Part shown: positions 38,045 to 47,091 of the stretch, one piece after another
Layout: each line of letters starts with the position of its first letter
Numbering within the stretch: position 1 is the stretch's first letter
Assembly (NCBI GenBank): GCA_003555335.1
Contig: PWHD01000049.1
Coordinates: 102,424-166,423, forward strand
Origin: Mollicutes bacterium
Lineage (GTDB): Bacteria; Bacillota_I; Bacilli_A; Izemoplasmatales; Izemoplasmataceae
Direction: 5' to 3'
DNA: 64,000 nt
Made by a program: the position numbers and the translations under genes
Notes under the pieces: model-generated
Databases searched by the model: none
Told to the model about the DNA's origin: nothing
What the model saw: the letters and a program-made list of their open reading frames with translations, nothing else

Positions 38045-38073
38045 ATTATAGACAATTTCCAGTCAGATGAAAA
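38045..38073 (-). promoter_or_regulatory. Promoter of the permease operon
   Basis: TTTTCA, 17-nt spacer, TATAAT on the minus strand, 31 nt before the start codon. Confidence 0.55.
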
Positions 38074-38090
38074 CCTAATCTGCCAAAAAA

Positions 38091-38123
38091 CAAAAACAAG
38101 CGCGGAAATCCGCGCCTGTTTTG
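38091..38123 (-). terminator. Terminator of rpsO
   Basis: Minus strand CAGGCGCGGA/TCCGCGCTTG with a three-base loop and T-rich tail directly after the rpsO stop. Confidence 0.85.
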
Positions 38124-38127
38124 TTGT

Positions 38128-38394
38128 CTATCGTCTCAATTTGAGAGCTTTGATCAGTTTTTGATAGCGTTCCACGTCTTTTTTCGCCAGATAGTTGAGC
38201 AGGCGGCGGCGCTGTCCAACTTTCATCAAAAGCCCGCGACGCGAATGGAAATCATGTTTGTGTTCCTTGAGGTGTGTGTTCAGATATTCGATTTCCCTGG
38301 TCAGGATGGCGATTTGGACTTCCGGAGAACCGGTGTCGCCTTCCTTTGTGCGGAATTGTTCCACCAGAGCCTTCTTGTCTTCTTTGCTGAGCAT
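38128..38394 (-). CDS. rpsO: 30S ribosomal protein S15
   Basis: An 88-aa protein with the S15 signature ([39 protein letters not shown]). AAAGGAGG lies before the ATG. Monocistronic: a promoter about 80 nt upstream and a terminator directly downstream. The leader may hold an S15 autoregulatory structure as in other bacteria, but I see no match to a known form. Confidence 0.98.
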   Translation of the reverse strand: MLSKEDKKALVEQFRTKEGDTGSPEVQIAILTREIEYLNTHLKEHKHDFHSRRGLLMKVGQRRRLLNYLAKKDVERYQKLIKALKLRR

Positions 38395-38478
38395 GAGTCG
38401 TTCCTCCTTTTTCTATTTTGTCACCTGAAACTCAGTAGGACGCTGAGGGACGTCAAACCGGGTAGCAGGTCCATAGGC

Positions 38479-38506
38479 ATTATAGCACAATCTTTGGTTA
38501 ATGCAA
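38479..38506 (-). promoter_or_regulatory. Promoter of rpsO
   Basis: TTGCAT, 16-nt spacer, TATAAT on the minus strand; it lies just before the end of the CPBP protease gene and gives a leader of about 75 nt. Confidence 0.75.
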
Positions 38507-38522
38507 GGGTTTTATCCGACAA

Positions 38523-39533
38523 TCACATGTCCCGGCGTATATCCGCACGAAGATACCGCCCGGCTTCGGTCCGGTCTCTCATCAGCGGGTCCGAAAAAAC
38601 GATGATCAGCAATAAGGCCATCAAAAGATAAAGGCCGTAGGTAGGTCCTTCGGGTGTGCGCGGTAGCAACATCAGCGAAAACACCATCCCGGTATGGGTG
38701 AGGACCATCACGAAGACGCTGCCCCGGCTGCGGATGAAAAACCAGATGAAAAGGACCGAAAGTGGAATAAGAAGGACGAATCTTGACACAAAGCCCTCCA
38801 GGCCATCCTCGATGAAACCGTTGAAATGAAGCGGTAGATACCAAAACGACCAGACGAACCCGACCAGAAGCGCAAGCATGACCGGATTGTATCGTTTCAT
38901 CAGTCTTGGAATCACGTACCCGCGCCAGCCGAGTTCCTGAGCAAGCGGACCAGTGAAAAGCGCGATCGGAATGAGCGCGGCGACCATGATGATGATGGTG
39001 CGCGGCGCGCTGCCGAGGTCCACCATCGGTTCGAACTGCGCCCCCATCGCCCAGTCGATGATACTTCCGGCGACCATGACCGCCGGAACCGAAAACAGCG
39101 CCAAAAGACCCCACTTCCAGTTGACGATTCGCAAATTGACCGTCGAATTGAAGATGTCACCCGACATCCGGTGTGTAACCGGGATGCTCAGGGTATAAGC
39201 GGCGACATCGGCCAGGATCAGGGCCCCGATCACCGTCGGAAGATCAAGTGTCATCTCGAAGATCGTTACGGCCGCGAAGAGCACGAGCGCGGTATTGACA
39301 GCAAACAGCAAAAGATGCAGCCCCACGCGGGGTATCGGGGTTTTCGCGTTGAAATAAAGCGTGATCCATATCGCCACAAGCGAAGGCCCGAACGCCCCCG
39401 TCATATCGAGAAAGAACTTCAGATTCCCGCTGCCTGCGCCGATAAGCGGACTCAACGCCCAGATGGCCCAGGAGAAAACGAATGTAAAAATCAGAAACCC
39501 GGTCACAGGATAATCCCTAAGCAATGCCCCCAT
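38523..39533 (-). CDS. CPBP (Abi) family intramembrane metalloprotease-like protein
   Basis: A 336-aa membrane protein with about eight segments. Motif 1 is AQELGWRGYVIPRL, where the usual EExxxR reads QExxxR; motif 2 is SFWYLPLHF (FxxxH) and a later His occurs in LTHTGMVFS. The family cleaves prenylated or other membrane substrates; LGWRG-containing members are common in Bacillota. The first glutamate change may matter for catalysis. AAGGAG lies about 10 nt before the ATG; the start overlaps the ribF end by 17 nt, so it is the last gene of truB-ribF-CPBP. Confidence 0.87.
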   Translation of the reverse strand: MGALLRDYPVTGFLIFTFVFSWAIWALSPLIGAGSGNLKFFLDMTGAFGPSLVAIWITLYFNAKTPIPRVGLHLLLFAVNTALVLFAAVTIFEMTLDLPTVIGALILADVAAYTLSIPVTHRMSGDIFNSTVNLRIVNWKWGLLALFSVPAVMVAGSIIDWAMGAQFEPMVDLGSAPRTIIIMVAALIPIALFTGPLAQELGWRGYVIPRLMKRYNPVMLALLVGFVWSFWYLPLHFNGFIEDGLEGFVSRFVLLIPLSVLFIWFFIRSRGSVFVMVLTHTGMVFSLMLLPRTPEGPTYGLYLLMALLLIIVFSDPLMRDRTEAGRYLRADIRRDM

Positions 39534-40440
39534 CGATTCTCATCTCCTTCAAGATCGCTAGTGTCGCTTCCCCGTCTTTGTCGATCTGACGGGCGAGCGC
39601 TTCTTTCGAGTCGAATTTCTTCTCATCGCGCAGACGTTTGATAAAGACCGTGTCGATGACCTCGCCGTAGATGGTGTCATCGAACTCGAACAGGTAGGAC
39701 TCGACGCTGATGGTGGTGCCCTCGCTCAGTGTCGGATTCACCCCGACACTGCTCATCGATTTGTACCAGGTGTTTTTGACTTTGCTCATGGTCGCATAGA
39801 CACCTTTTTTGGGGATGAGGTATTCGCCGACATCGATGTTCGCGGTGGGATAGTCGATGGTGCGCCCCTGTTTTGAACCGTGGATGACCTCGCCGCGGAT
39901 ACGGTAGTACTCGCCGAGAGTCTCCACAACCTCATCGACCCGGCCGCCCCGGATCAGGTCGCGGATGTGGGTGCTGCCGATCTTGTGGCCTTCATGGGTC
40001 TGCTTCTCGACGACCACCGTGTCGAAACGGCCGAACTTTTCGAGCGTTTCGGTGTTGCCGCTCGCTCTCAGGCCGAAGGTGAAATCGAAACCGCACACGA
40101 GGGTATCAAGATGGTCCAGGTATCTTTCGATGAAGCGTCTGGGTTCCATCGACGCCTTCTTCTGGTCGAACTCGATCAGGTAGACCTTGTCGATGTCGAA
40201 GGCGGCAAGTTTCTCGAGTTTGCGCTGAAGCGGTGTGATATAGTAATAGTCGATTCCGAAGAGCACATTCTTGGGGTGTTTGTCGAACGTGATGACCGCT
40301 TTTTCGAGACCTTTTTGCTCCGCGATGGTGATCATTTGCTCAATCAGCCGGCGGTGGGCTCGGTGGACACCGTCAAAAAAGCCGATGGCCGCGGCGGTTT
40401 TTTTCTGGATGCCGTTTCCGTTCATCGTGATGATTTCCAT
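39517..40440 (-). CDS. ribF: Bifunctional riboflavin kinase/FAD synthetase
   Basis: A 307-aa two-domain enzyme: N-terminal nucleotidyltransferase with GFFDGVHRAHRRL (the usual HxGH reads HRAH) and C-terminal flavokinase with GRTIDYPTANI. It makes FMN and FAD from riboflavin supplied by RibU. I prefer the ATG at 40440 (AGAGGG 5-6 nt upstream) over a TTG 15 nt earlier. truB-ribF is the classic Gram-positive order; the gap is 11 nt. Confidence 0.95.
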   Translation of the reverse strand: MEIITMNGNGIQKKTAAAIGFFDGVHRAHRRLIEQMITIAEQKGLEKAVITFDKHPKNVLFGIDYYYITPLQRKLEKLAAFDIDKVYLIEFDQKKASMEPRRFIERYLDHLDTLVCGFDFTFGLRASGNTETLEKFGRFDTVVVEKQTHEGHKIGSTHIRDLIRGGRVDEVVETLGEYYRIRGEVIHGSKQGRTIDYPTANIDVGEYLIPKKGVYATMSKVKNTWYKSMSSVGVNPTLSEGTTISVESYLFEFDDTIYGEVIDTVFIKRLRDEKKFDSKEALARQIDKDGEATLAILKEMRIDGGIA

Positions 40441-40451
40441 ATTATCCCTCT

Positions 40452-41315
40452 TCAAAGGAACACCTTATCGGCTCGATAAAGGTCCCCTTCTGCTTTTTTA
40501 TAGATGGCGAGAAGATTCTTTTCCTCATCGACGAGCTTGATGAGAGGCTCGGTGGCCGGCGAGCGGATCTCCTGTCCGTAACGGATGCGGCGCACCGTCG
40601 TTTCATCCGCGATCACCGCGGGAAAGTTCGGCAGGGCCTCATTGAGACCCAGGAGTCTGAAGTTACCTTCTTTGAGATCCTCGATATCATGGGCATCATC
40701 GATGGTGAAGACACCGGAGCGGGTCCGGTGTATTTTCGTGGTGTGGGCGAGGGTGCCGAGTGTTTTGGCGATGTCGAGCGCAAGTTTGCGGACATAGAGC
40801 CCCTTGGTTCCCTTGACAAAAAAATCGGCCTCGTAAAGGCTTCCTCTCTTCATCAGCGGACTCAGTCTTCGCAGTTCGTAAATGGTGGTCTTTCTGGGCG
40901 TGAGTTCTGGGATGGGTTCGTCTTTGCGGGCGTATTCATAGAGTTTCTTTCCCTTGATTTTGATCGCCGAATAGATGGGTGGGGTCTGCATGTAGTCGCC
41001 TGTGAACGCTTCGAGGACACTGTCGAGCTTCTCGAAATCATGGAAATCGACCGACTTTATGGTCTTTCCCGTATGGTCGAGCGTGTCGGTCTCCTCATTG
41101 AAGGCGACCGTGAACTCATAGGACTTGTCGTCCTGATCAAGGTACTGCATGATCCGCGTGCCCTTGTTGACGCCGAGGACAAGCACACCGCTCGCTTCGA
41201 CATCGAGGGTTCCGGCGTGACCGACTTTTCTTGTGTCCAAGGAGAGGCGCACATGGTTGACACAGTCGTGGGAACTCATGCCGCGTTTTTTGTTGAGTAT
41301 AAGTAATCCGTTCAT
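40452..41315 (-). CDS. truB: tRNA pseudouridine-55 synthase
   Basis: A 287-aa TruB. N-terminal GLLILNKKRGMSSHDCVN and catalytic GHAGTLDVEASGVLVLG with the essential Asp are intact, and a short PUA-like C terminus is present. The start at 41315 follows GGTG at 6 nt; the frame is open upstream into the trxA terminator, which excludes the longer form. First gene of truB-ribF-CPBP. Confidence 0.96.
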   Translation of the reverse strand: MNGLLILNKKRGMSSHDCVNHVRLSLDTRKVGHAGTLDVEASGVLVLGVNKGTRIMQYLDQDDKSYEFTVAFNEETDTLDHTGKTIKSVDFHDFEKLDSVLEAFTGDYMQTPPIYSAIKIKGKKLYEYARKDEPIPELTPRKTTIYELRRLSPLMKRGSLYEADFFVKGTKGLYVRKLALDIAKTLGTLAHTTKIHRTRSGVFTIDDAHDIEDLKEGNFRLLGLNEALPNFPAVIADETTVRRIRYGQEIRSPATEPLIKLVDEEKNLLAIYKKAEGDLYRADKVFL

Positions 41316-41330
41316 TTTATCACCGTCTAT

Positions 41331-41359
41331 ATTATACACGAAAGGCCATTCAAAGCCAA
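41331..41359 (-). promoter_or_regulatory. Promoter of truB-ribF-CPBP
   Basis: TTGGCT, 17-nt spacer, TATAAT on the minus strand, between the trxA terminator and truB. The leader would be very short, about 8-10 nt. Confidence 0.6.
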
Positions 41360-41370
41360 AAAAATCGACA

Positions 41371-41406
41371 AAAAAAGACACGTTCCCGTTTGGGAACCTG
41401 CCTTTT
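41371..41406 (-). terminator. Terminator of trxA
   Basis: Minus strand GGTTCCC-AAA-CGGGAAC with flanking partial pairing and a run of Ts, 16 nt after the trxA stop. Confidence 0.82.
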
Positions 41407-41421
41407 TTCAAGTTTGCTTGA

Positions 41422-41733
41422 CTATGCGTTCTTTACCCATTCGACAAGGGCGTCTTTGGGCATGAAGCCAGCTTTTTGCGATACGACACTACCGTCTTTC
41501 AAGACGAACAGCGAAGGGATGCCTTGGACACCGTATTGCTGAGCGAGACCGATATTCTCATCGACATTCACTTTGACGACTTTGATATCGTCGTTCTCCT
41601 CGGCAACCTGCTCGAGCACCGGATTGAGCATTTTGCAAGGACCGCACCAGTCTGCGTAGAAATCAAGGAGTACGAGACCGTCCTTCACTTTTTCGTCGAT
41701 GTTGGTACTATCCGCATAAATGACTTTTGACAT
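41422..41733 (-). CDS. trxA: Thioredoxin
   Basis: A 103-aa thioredoxin with WCGPCK at residues 29-34 and the cis-proline in VQGIPSLFV. AAGGAGG precedes the ATG. Own promoter and terminator, so it is expressed alone, although mutS2 lies upstream on the same strand as in Bacillus, where mutS2 is also followed by trxA. Confidence 0.97.
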   Translation of the reverse strand: MSKVIYADSTNIDEKVKDGLVLLDFYADWCGPCKMLNPVLEQVAEENDDIKVVKVNVDENIGLAQQYGVQGIPSLFVLKDGSVVSQKAGFMPKDALVEWVKNA

Positions 41734-41762
41734 GGGAATTCCTCCTTTTCATAACTAAATTC

Positions 41763-41791
41763 ATTATACAAACTTCTTCATGCAATTACAA
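41763..41791 (-). promoter_or_regulatory. Promoter of trxA
   Basis: TTGTAA, 17-nt spacer, TATAAT on the minus strand in the gap after mutS2. Confidence 0.75.
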
Positions 41792-41836
41792 TTGATTTGC
41801 TCGATTTACCTTTGGTTTTTTTGTGTGCGAAGCGTT

Positions 41837-44155
41837 TTACTCGAAATAGACGACGGTGGCACCGCTTCCACCTTCGCCGCTCTCGCCGTCCCTGTGACGT
41901 TTGACAAGCGGATGCCTATCGACGATCTCTTTGACCATTTTGCGTAGTGCCAGCGTGCCATAACCGTGGATGATGGTCGCGAACGGTTGTTTGGAAAGCG
42001 CACAGTCGTCCAGGTATTTCTCGAGTTCTTCCTTGGCTTCATGCACACGCATGCCTCTTAAGTCGAGACGTTCGGAGACGCTTTTCCTGATGGCGGTTGT
42101 GGTTTGTTTTTCTTCTTTTTTCTCCGGCGCGCTCTCTCCTGCGTATTCGAACTCGTCTTCGCTGAAGACACTGCTCAGATTGCCCATATTGATCAGCCAC
42201 TTGTCGTCTTTTTGTTTTTTGACAAGTTCGCCGTAGCGGTTGTATTTGAGTAGATAGACGCGTTCACCGGGCTTGTAGGTGTGGCCGACGGTCTTCGAGG
42301 TCTGTTCCTCTTCTTTTTGCAGGGATCTGATTTCATGTTTCTTCTCGGCGAGTTCGTGGGCTTTGAAGGATTGTTCGCGCATGGTTTTGAGCTCGTCGAT
42401 GAGCTGATGGGCTTCGTCCTTGAGACGGTTCATCTCGGCGGCGTGTTCGCGCATCACCTGGTCCTTGATGGTCTCCTTTTTTTTCTGGAGATCCCTTTTC
42501 AGGGAAAGCGCTTCTTTCTTCGCGCTTTCGAGTTCCTTGTTGAGGCGTTCATAGCGGGTCAGCTCCCGGTCGAGCTTCATACTTTCGGTCTTCAGTTTTT
42601 CAATCAGGCTGCTGACTTCGTCCTTTTCGGTCAGCGTGGTGGTTTTGGCATCATCGATGATTGTCTGGTCGAGACCGAGACGGCTTGAAATCAGGAAGGC
42701 ATGGGATTCGCCCGGTGTTCTCAGAAGAAGCCGATAGGGGGGTTTGAGGGTCTTCTCATCGAACTCGACACTCGCGTTCATGATGAAATCCCGTGTATAG
42801 GCGTAGGCTTTCAATTCGGGATAATGGGTGGTGGCCACCACGATGCTTTCCTTATCGGAAAGATGATTGAGGATGCTCATGGCGAGCGCGGCGCCTTCTT
42901 TCGGGTCGGTGCCGCTGCCGAGCTCATCGAGCAAGATGAGCTGATCGTCATCATAATTGCCGACGATGTCGACGATGCGGCTCATGTGCGAGGAGAATGT
43001 CGAGAGGGATTGTTCAATGCTCTGTTCGTCACCGATGTCGGCGCGTACACTCTTGAAAAGCCGCACTTCGCTGCCGGTGATCGCCGGAATCATCAGACCC
43101 GTCTGCGCCATGAGCGTGAGAAGACCGAGTGTCTTCAATGTGACGGTCTTGCCGCCGGTGTTCGAACCGGTGATGACCATCATCTTCTTGTCGTCATCGA
43201 AACTGATGGTATTGGCGACAACCTCGTCTTTAGGGATGAGGGGGTGTCTTGCTTTGATCAAGACGATTCGATCCCCGATTTCGGGGATTGCGCCCTCGAT
43301 GGCATAGCCATGGCGGGCCTTGGCGAAAAGGAGATCGAGATGGGTGAACTGCTTGATGTTGTTTTCGAGTTCGCCGCGATTTTCCGCCACCCGGGCGCTG
43401 AGTTCGAGCAGTATTCTTTCGATTTCTCTTTTTTCCTCGGCTTGAAGCCGCACTTTCTCACTACTCAGATTCCGTACGCTTTCGGGTTCGATATAGGCGG
43501 TCTCGCCACTCGAGGAGTAATCGAGGATGGTACCTCTGACATTGTTTTTTTCACTGATTTTGACCGGCACGACATAGCGTTCATAGCGCTCGGTGATGAT
43601 CTTTTCGGTGAGTCTGTCCTTTTCCCTGTTCAAGATGGCATCGAGGGCCTCCTTGATTCTCCGTTCGGTGATATGGAGTCGGCTGCGGATTTTTGAAAGT
43701 TCGGTCGAGGCGTCGTCGCGGATGTTGCCGCGGGGATCGATCACATGGTCGATCGCCGCTTTCAGTTCCTTGAGATCGACAAGCGCATCGGCGTAATCGC
43801 AGATGGCGAACGCTTCATCGATGCTTTCCGGATATCGGTACATCTCCCTTTTCATGCGTCTGACCGCATCGATATGGCTCAGGATGTTGATGAAGTCTTT
43901 GACATCGATCTGCGCGTAGATGCGGGCCCTTTTCAAAGCCTCACCGAGCACATGGATGCCGCCGAAAGAAGGCGTCCGGTCATCCTTGACATATCGGTAG
44001 GCCTCGGCGAGTTCGCTGAAAGAAGACCGAAGGAAGGATTCATCCGCACTCGGAGCGAGCCTGCGGACGGCACTTTTCCCATAATCGGTCTGGGCGTGGT
44101 TGACAAGGGTTTTGATGATTTTGGGTAATTCGAGGATTTCTGCATCAAATGCCAT
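41837..44155 (-). CDS. mutS2: Endonuclease MutS2
   Basis: A 772-aa MutS-family ATPase without mismatch-recognition domain. Walker A GSNTGGKTVTLK near residue 328, Walker B ILLDELGSGTDP, a long coiled-coil (residues ~500-620) and a C-terminal Smr nuclease domain (LDLRGMRVHEA, HGYGTLALR). It acts in recombination control or rescue of collided ribosomes. The start at 44155 follows AGGAGG; a TTG upstream within that ribosome site is unlikely. Confidence 0.97.
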   Translation of the reverse strand: MAFDAEILELPKIIKTLVNHAQTDYGKSAVRRLAPSADESFLRSSFSELAEAYRYVKDDRTPSFGGIHVLGEALKRARIYAQIDVKDFINILSHIDAVRRMKREMYRYPESIDEAFAICDYADALVDLKELKAAIDHVIDPRGNIRDDASTELSKIRSRLHITERRIKEALDAILNREKDRLTEKIITERYERYVVPVKISEKNNVRGTILDYSSSGETAYIEPESVRNLSSEKVRLQAEEKREIERILLELSARVAENRGELENNIKQFTHLDLLFAKARHGYAIEGAIPEIGDRIVLIKARHPLIPKDEVVANTISFDDDKKMMVITGSNTGGKTVTLKTLGLLTLMAQTGLMIPAITGSEVRLFKSVRADIGDEQSIEQSLSTFSSHMSRIVDIVGNYDDDQLILLDELGSGTDPKEGAALAMSILNHLSDKESIVVATTHYPELKAYAYTRDFIMNASVEFDEKTLKPPYRLLLRTPGESHAFLISSRLGLDQTIIDDAKTTTLTEKDEVSSLIEKLKTESMKLDRELTRYERLNKELESAKKEALSLKRDLQKKKETIKDQVMREHAAEMNRLKDEAHQLIDELKTMREQSFKAHELAEKKHEIRSLQKEEEQTSKTVGHTYKPGERVYLLKYNRYGELVKKQKDDKWLINMGNLSSVFSEDEFEYAGESAPEKKEEKQTTTAIRKSVSERLDLRGMRVHEAKEELEKYLDDCALSKQPFATIIHGYGTLALRKMVKEIVDRHPLVKRHRDGESGEGGSGATVVYFE

Positions 44156-44213
44156 AATATCCCTCCTCAAACTATTATTCTATCAAATTTCATGTTAAAA
44201 TAAAGGAAAGGAT

Positions 44214-45137
44214 GTGAAAAAGATGAATTTTGTGATGGAGCTCACCGAAAAACAGACACAAATGCTTCTAGATTTTTACCGGCACCATGTAAAAATCACA
44301 CAAAACGAGCACATCAGAGCGATGATCAAGGACGAGAACCTGACCATTACCGTCTACCGCACCGGCAAAATCATGTTCCAGGGTAAAGTGGCCGAGGAAG
44401 CCTATTTTTTCTGGCTGGACAAGTTCGAACTCCCACAAAAACCCAGACCGATTCCGGAAGACCATGAGTATTATACGCCGTCGATCGGCAGTGACGAATC
44501 GGGTGTCGGCGACTACTTCGGTCCCCTGACCGTCTGCGCCGCTTACCTGAGCGGCAAGGATGTCAAAATTGCCAAGGAGCTCAACGTCAGGGACTCCAAG
44601 ACAATCTCGGACAAGGCGATCATCGAACTGGCACCGAAACTGATCAAGCATTTCACCCACTCGCTGCTCATCCTCAACAACAAAAAATACAACAAACTGA
44701 TCAGCGAAGGCTACAATAGCAACACGCTCAAGGCCTATCTCCACGCCCAAGCCCATAAAAAGATCCTGCAGAAGATCGACCACACACCGAAAATCATCGT
44801 CGACCAGTTCTGCCAGGAAACGACCTATCACAAGTATCTGAAATCTTTCAAGGAACCGATCCGTCCCGATCTGTTTTTGACGAAGGCCGAAACTTTCTAT
44901 GCCTCCGTCGCCGTCGCGAGCATCATCGCCCGCTATGCTTTTTTGGTGCATCTGCACAAGATGAGCAAGGAACTGGGTGTCAAACTGCTTAAAGGCGCCA
45001 GCAAGGAAGTCGATCGCCAGGCCTCTAAACTGATCAAGTCCGGTGGTATGAACACTCTGAACCGTTTCGCCAAGGTCCATTTCAAAACCACTGAAAAAGC
45101 GAAATCATTGCTCGACAGTGACAATCCGAGCTACTGA
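44214..45137 (+). CDS. rnhC: Ribonuclease HIII
   Basis: A 307-aa RNase H type 2 family enzyme that cuts RNA in RNA-DNA hybrids. The catalytic opening SIGSDESGVGDYFGPL with Asp-Glu and the later VRDSK and VDQF acids are present, and the N-terminal ~80 residues form the TBP-like substrate domain that separates HIII from HII. The best start is GTG at 44214 with AAAGGA upstream; an ATG at 44223 is the alternative. Divergent from mutS2, as in Bacillus where rnhC lies close to mutS2. Confidence 0.95.
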   Translation: MKKMNFVMELTEKQTQMLLDFYRHHVKITQNEHIRAMIKDENLTITVYRTGKIMFQGKVAEEAYFFWLDKFELPQKPRPIPEDHEYYTPSIGSDESGVGDYFGPLTVCAAYLSGKDVKIAKELNVRDSKTISDKAIIELAPKLIKHFTHSLLILNNKKYNKLISEGYNSNTLKAYLHAQAHKKILQKIDHTPKIIVDQFCQETTYHKYLKSFKEPIRPDLFLTKAETFYASVAVASIIARYAFLVHLHKMSKELGVKLLKGASKEVDRQASKLIKSGGMNTLNRFAKVHFKTTEKAKSLLDSDNPSY

Positions 45138-45172
45138 AAAAGGTGACCGCCGGAAAAGTGGTCACCTTTTTA
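45137..45172 (+). terminator. Bidirectional terminator after rnhC
   Basis: Twelve-base stem AAAAAGGTGACC/GGTCACCTTTTT directly after the rnhC stop; symmetric A and T tracts let it also serve the opposing DUF1576 operon. Confidence 0.87.
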
Positions 45173-45236
45173 TTTGGTTTGATGAACCGGGTCGCCGCCT
45201 GCGACAAAACATCGACGACGTCCGAGTTCGAAAAGC

Positions 45237-45593
45237 TCACTTCTTCTTGCGGTAACGATTCTTGCGCACCAGGGTGACCACGCTTTTTGCGCCGTCATGT
45301 TTGATGTGGACCTCATCGATCAGATGACCGACAATCTCCAGCTCGCTCTTCGAATCGATGTCGCCGATCAGCTCCCAGCCGTACGTCTCGATCTCGAGCC
45401 AGCGTTCTCTGTCGACCTTCTTTTTGATGGTGGCGGCCAGCGTGGTGCTCATCTTCTCAACGGTAATCACAAAAAGGGTCGCCTCATCCTCATGGTAGGT
45501 TTCGATCTTTATTTTCTTGTGGCCGTGCAAAAGGAAAAAGTGGGTCAGTTCATTCACGATCTTCGTGACGATTCTTATTTCCTGATTGCTCAT
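45237..45593 (-). CDS. Conserved-looking small protein coupled to DUF1576 gene
   Basis: A 118-aa soluble protein that I do not recognise. Its first 55 residues (IVTKIVNELTHFFLLHGH, then KIKIETYHEDEATLFVITVE) recall the helix and two strands of a GHKL-type ATPase N-box, but no G boxes follow, so this is only a resemblance. The C terminus is strongly basic. It starts one base after the DUF1576 stop, so the two are translationally coupled and probably work together. Confidence 0.7.
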   Translation of the reverse strand: MSNQEIRIVTKIVNELTHFFLLHGHKKIKIETYHEDEATLFVITVEKMSTTLAATIKKKVDRERWLEIETYGWELIGDIDSKSELEIVGHLIDEVHIKHDGAKSVVTLVRKNRYRKKK

Positions 45594-45594
45594 A

Positions 45595-46851
45595 TCAGCG
45601 TTCCTCCTCGGGCTTGTCTTTTTTCAAAGCTTCTAGGAAAGGAATGAGTGCGGCGGCGACAAATCCGGCCGCAAAGCCATTGTTGTAAAGGTCGAAACCG
45701 CCCTGGAACGTGAAGGCGAGCGGCGTGATAATGATATGCAAAAACCCTGCGACAACGCCCGCGACAATCCCGTAGCGGCCGGCAACCGGAGAAAGGGCCG
45801 TCACGAAGAGCACCGCGATCGCCATACTCACCATGTCGATGTTGTAAGCCGGCGTCAAAGCGGCGCCGAGTAGGGCACCGGTCATGACGGGAATGGCGTT
45901 TCTCGGATGCTTGCCGAAGGCGCCGAAGCCCATGACTGTAAGTACACCGCCCATCACCGGCCCATTGATCTCGATGCTCAATATCTGCAACACGATCAGC
46001 GAGATGATGCCCATGATGCCGACATTGAGCATCGTCGATGGACGACCGAAATCCCTGATGAAATCGGATACGAGCCGCCCCGAACTCTTTAAAAGCGCGG
46101 GATAGGATTTGAGGACCCTGCGGTCCATGATGAAGGCGCTGAGGATGAAGACACCGCTCATCAACAGTGTCAGAATCTGAAGTTCACTATGGTAGGCCTC
46201 GGTGGTAGGACCGCCCAGCCAGAAATCCACATTGAAGGCTCTGAGGATGGCCGAATAGAACATCGAGATCACACCCATGGCGAATCCGATATTGTAGAGG
46301 TTGTACCCTTTGTGGAAACGGACCGTGTGCGCGCTGATGGCAGGAAGGATGAAACCGGTGATTATCCCGACAAGCAAACCTGCCGGTATCCCGACATAAA
46401 GCGGCCATTCGATGCCGAAGATCATGAAGCTCACAATCGGCGAGATACCGGTTGAAAAAAGCACCACGATCATGAACGACTTGAATTCGAGTCGTTGCAT
46501 TCTCGCATAAATATAAATACCGATGTAGATGGGAATCGTATTGAAAAGATTCTTACCGAAAAAGGAGAACCCGGCAATCGTCAACAGACCGGCGAAGACC
46601 GGTCCCGTCATCTTCATCTTCAGCCGGTTGAGCATGATGATGTTGATCAGCATGATTGTCGAGACATTGAAAAGCGTCGCACTCAACCCGCCGATCAGAA
46701 GATAATCACTGATCAGGACACTCGGACTTCTAAGAATATCGATATAACCGGGGATAAGCTCACCGGCGGCGAAAAAACTCATGGCGAAAAGGATGATGAA
46801 GATCACGGGCATGAGCATTCTCTGCCTCAGTTTCAGCACTAGTTCCATCAT
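45595..46851 (-). CDS. DUF1576 integral membrane protein
   Basis: A 418-aa protein with about ten or more membrane segments arranged as two similar halves: MTGPVFAGLLTIAGFSFFGKN in the first and INGPVMGGVLTVMGFGAFGKH in the second, and GYNLYNIGFAMGV against GFDLYNNGFAAGF. This internal duplication with repeated GP...G..GFgaFGK motifs suggests a transporter or channel. DUF1576 has no assigned function. AAAGGAG precedes the tandem ATG. An extended -10 promoter lies upstream. Confidence 0.85.
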   Translation of the reverse strand: MMELVLKLRQRMLMPVIFIILFAMSFFAAGELIPGYIDILRSPSVLISDYLLIGGLSATLFNVSTIMLINIIMLNRLKMKMTGPVFAGLLTIAGFSFFGKNLFNTIPIYIGIYIYARMQRLEFKSFMIVVLFSTGISPIVSFMIFGIEWPLYVGIPAGLLVGIITGFILPAISAHTVRFHKGYNLYNIGFAMGVISMFYSAILRAFNVDFWLGGPTTEAYHSELQILTLLMSGVFILSAFIMDRRVLKSYPALLKSSGRLVSDFIRDFGRPSTMLNVGIMGIISLIVLQILSIEINGPVMGGVLTVMGFGAFGKHPRNAIPVMTGALLGAALTPAYNIDMVSMAIAVLFVTALSPVAGRYGIVAGVVAGFLHIIITPLAFTFQGGFDLYNNGFAAGFVAAALIPFLEALKKDKPEEER

Positions 46852-46883
46852 AGTCTGACTCCTTTGGTGTCCATACTAAGAAC

Positions 46884-46892
46884 ATTATACCA
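46884..46892 (-). promoter_or_regulatory. Extended -10 promoter of DUF1576 operon
   Basis: Minus strand TGGTATAAT; no convincing -35 box, as is common for extended -10 promoters. Confidence 0.55.
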
Positions 46893-47006
46893 AAAAAGGG
46901 GCAAAGAAACGCAAAAATATTCAATCAACCGTGATTTTTTCGTTGCCAACTTTTTTGTCTATTCCGACCGGTTACTGAAAAATTATCCCAGCTTTTTCGG
47001 ATGTGA

Positions 47007-47035
47007 TTGACACTGATTTACGGCTTTGGTATAAT
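47007..47035 (+). promoter_or_regulatory. Consensus promoter of asnA
   Basis: TTGACA, 17-nt spacer, TATAAT; full consensus, about 57 nt before the asnA start. Confidence 0.9.
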
Positions 47036-47091
47036 GCATGAAAACCTGGCCCATACCCCGCAATCGGCCAAAACAACCAAAGGTGGTCCCC

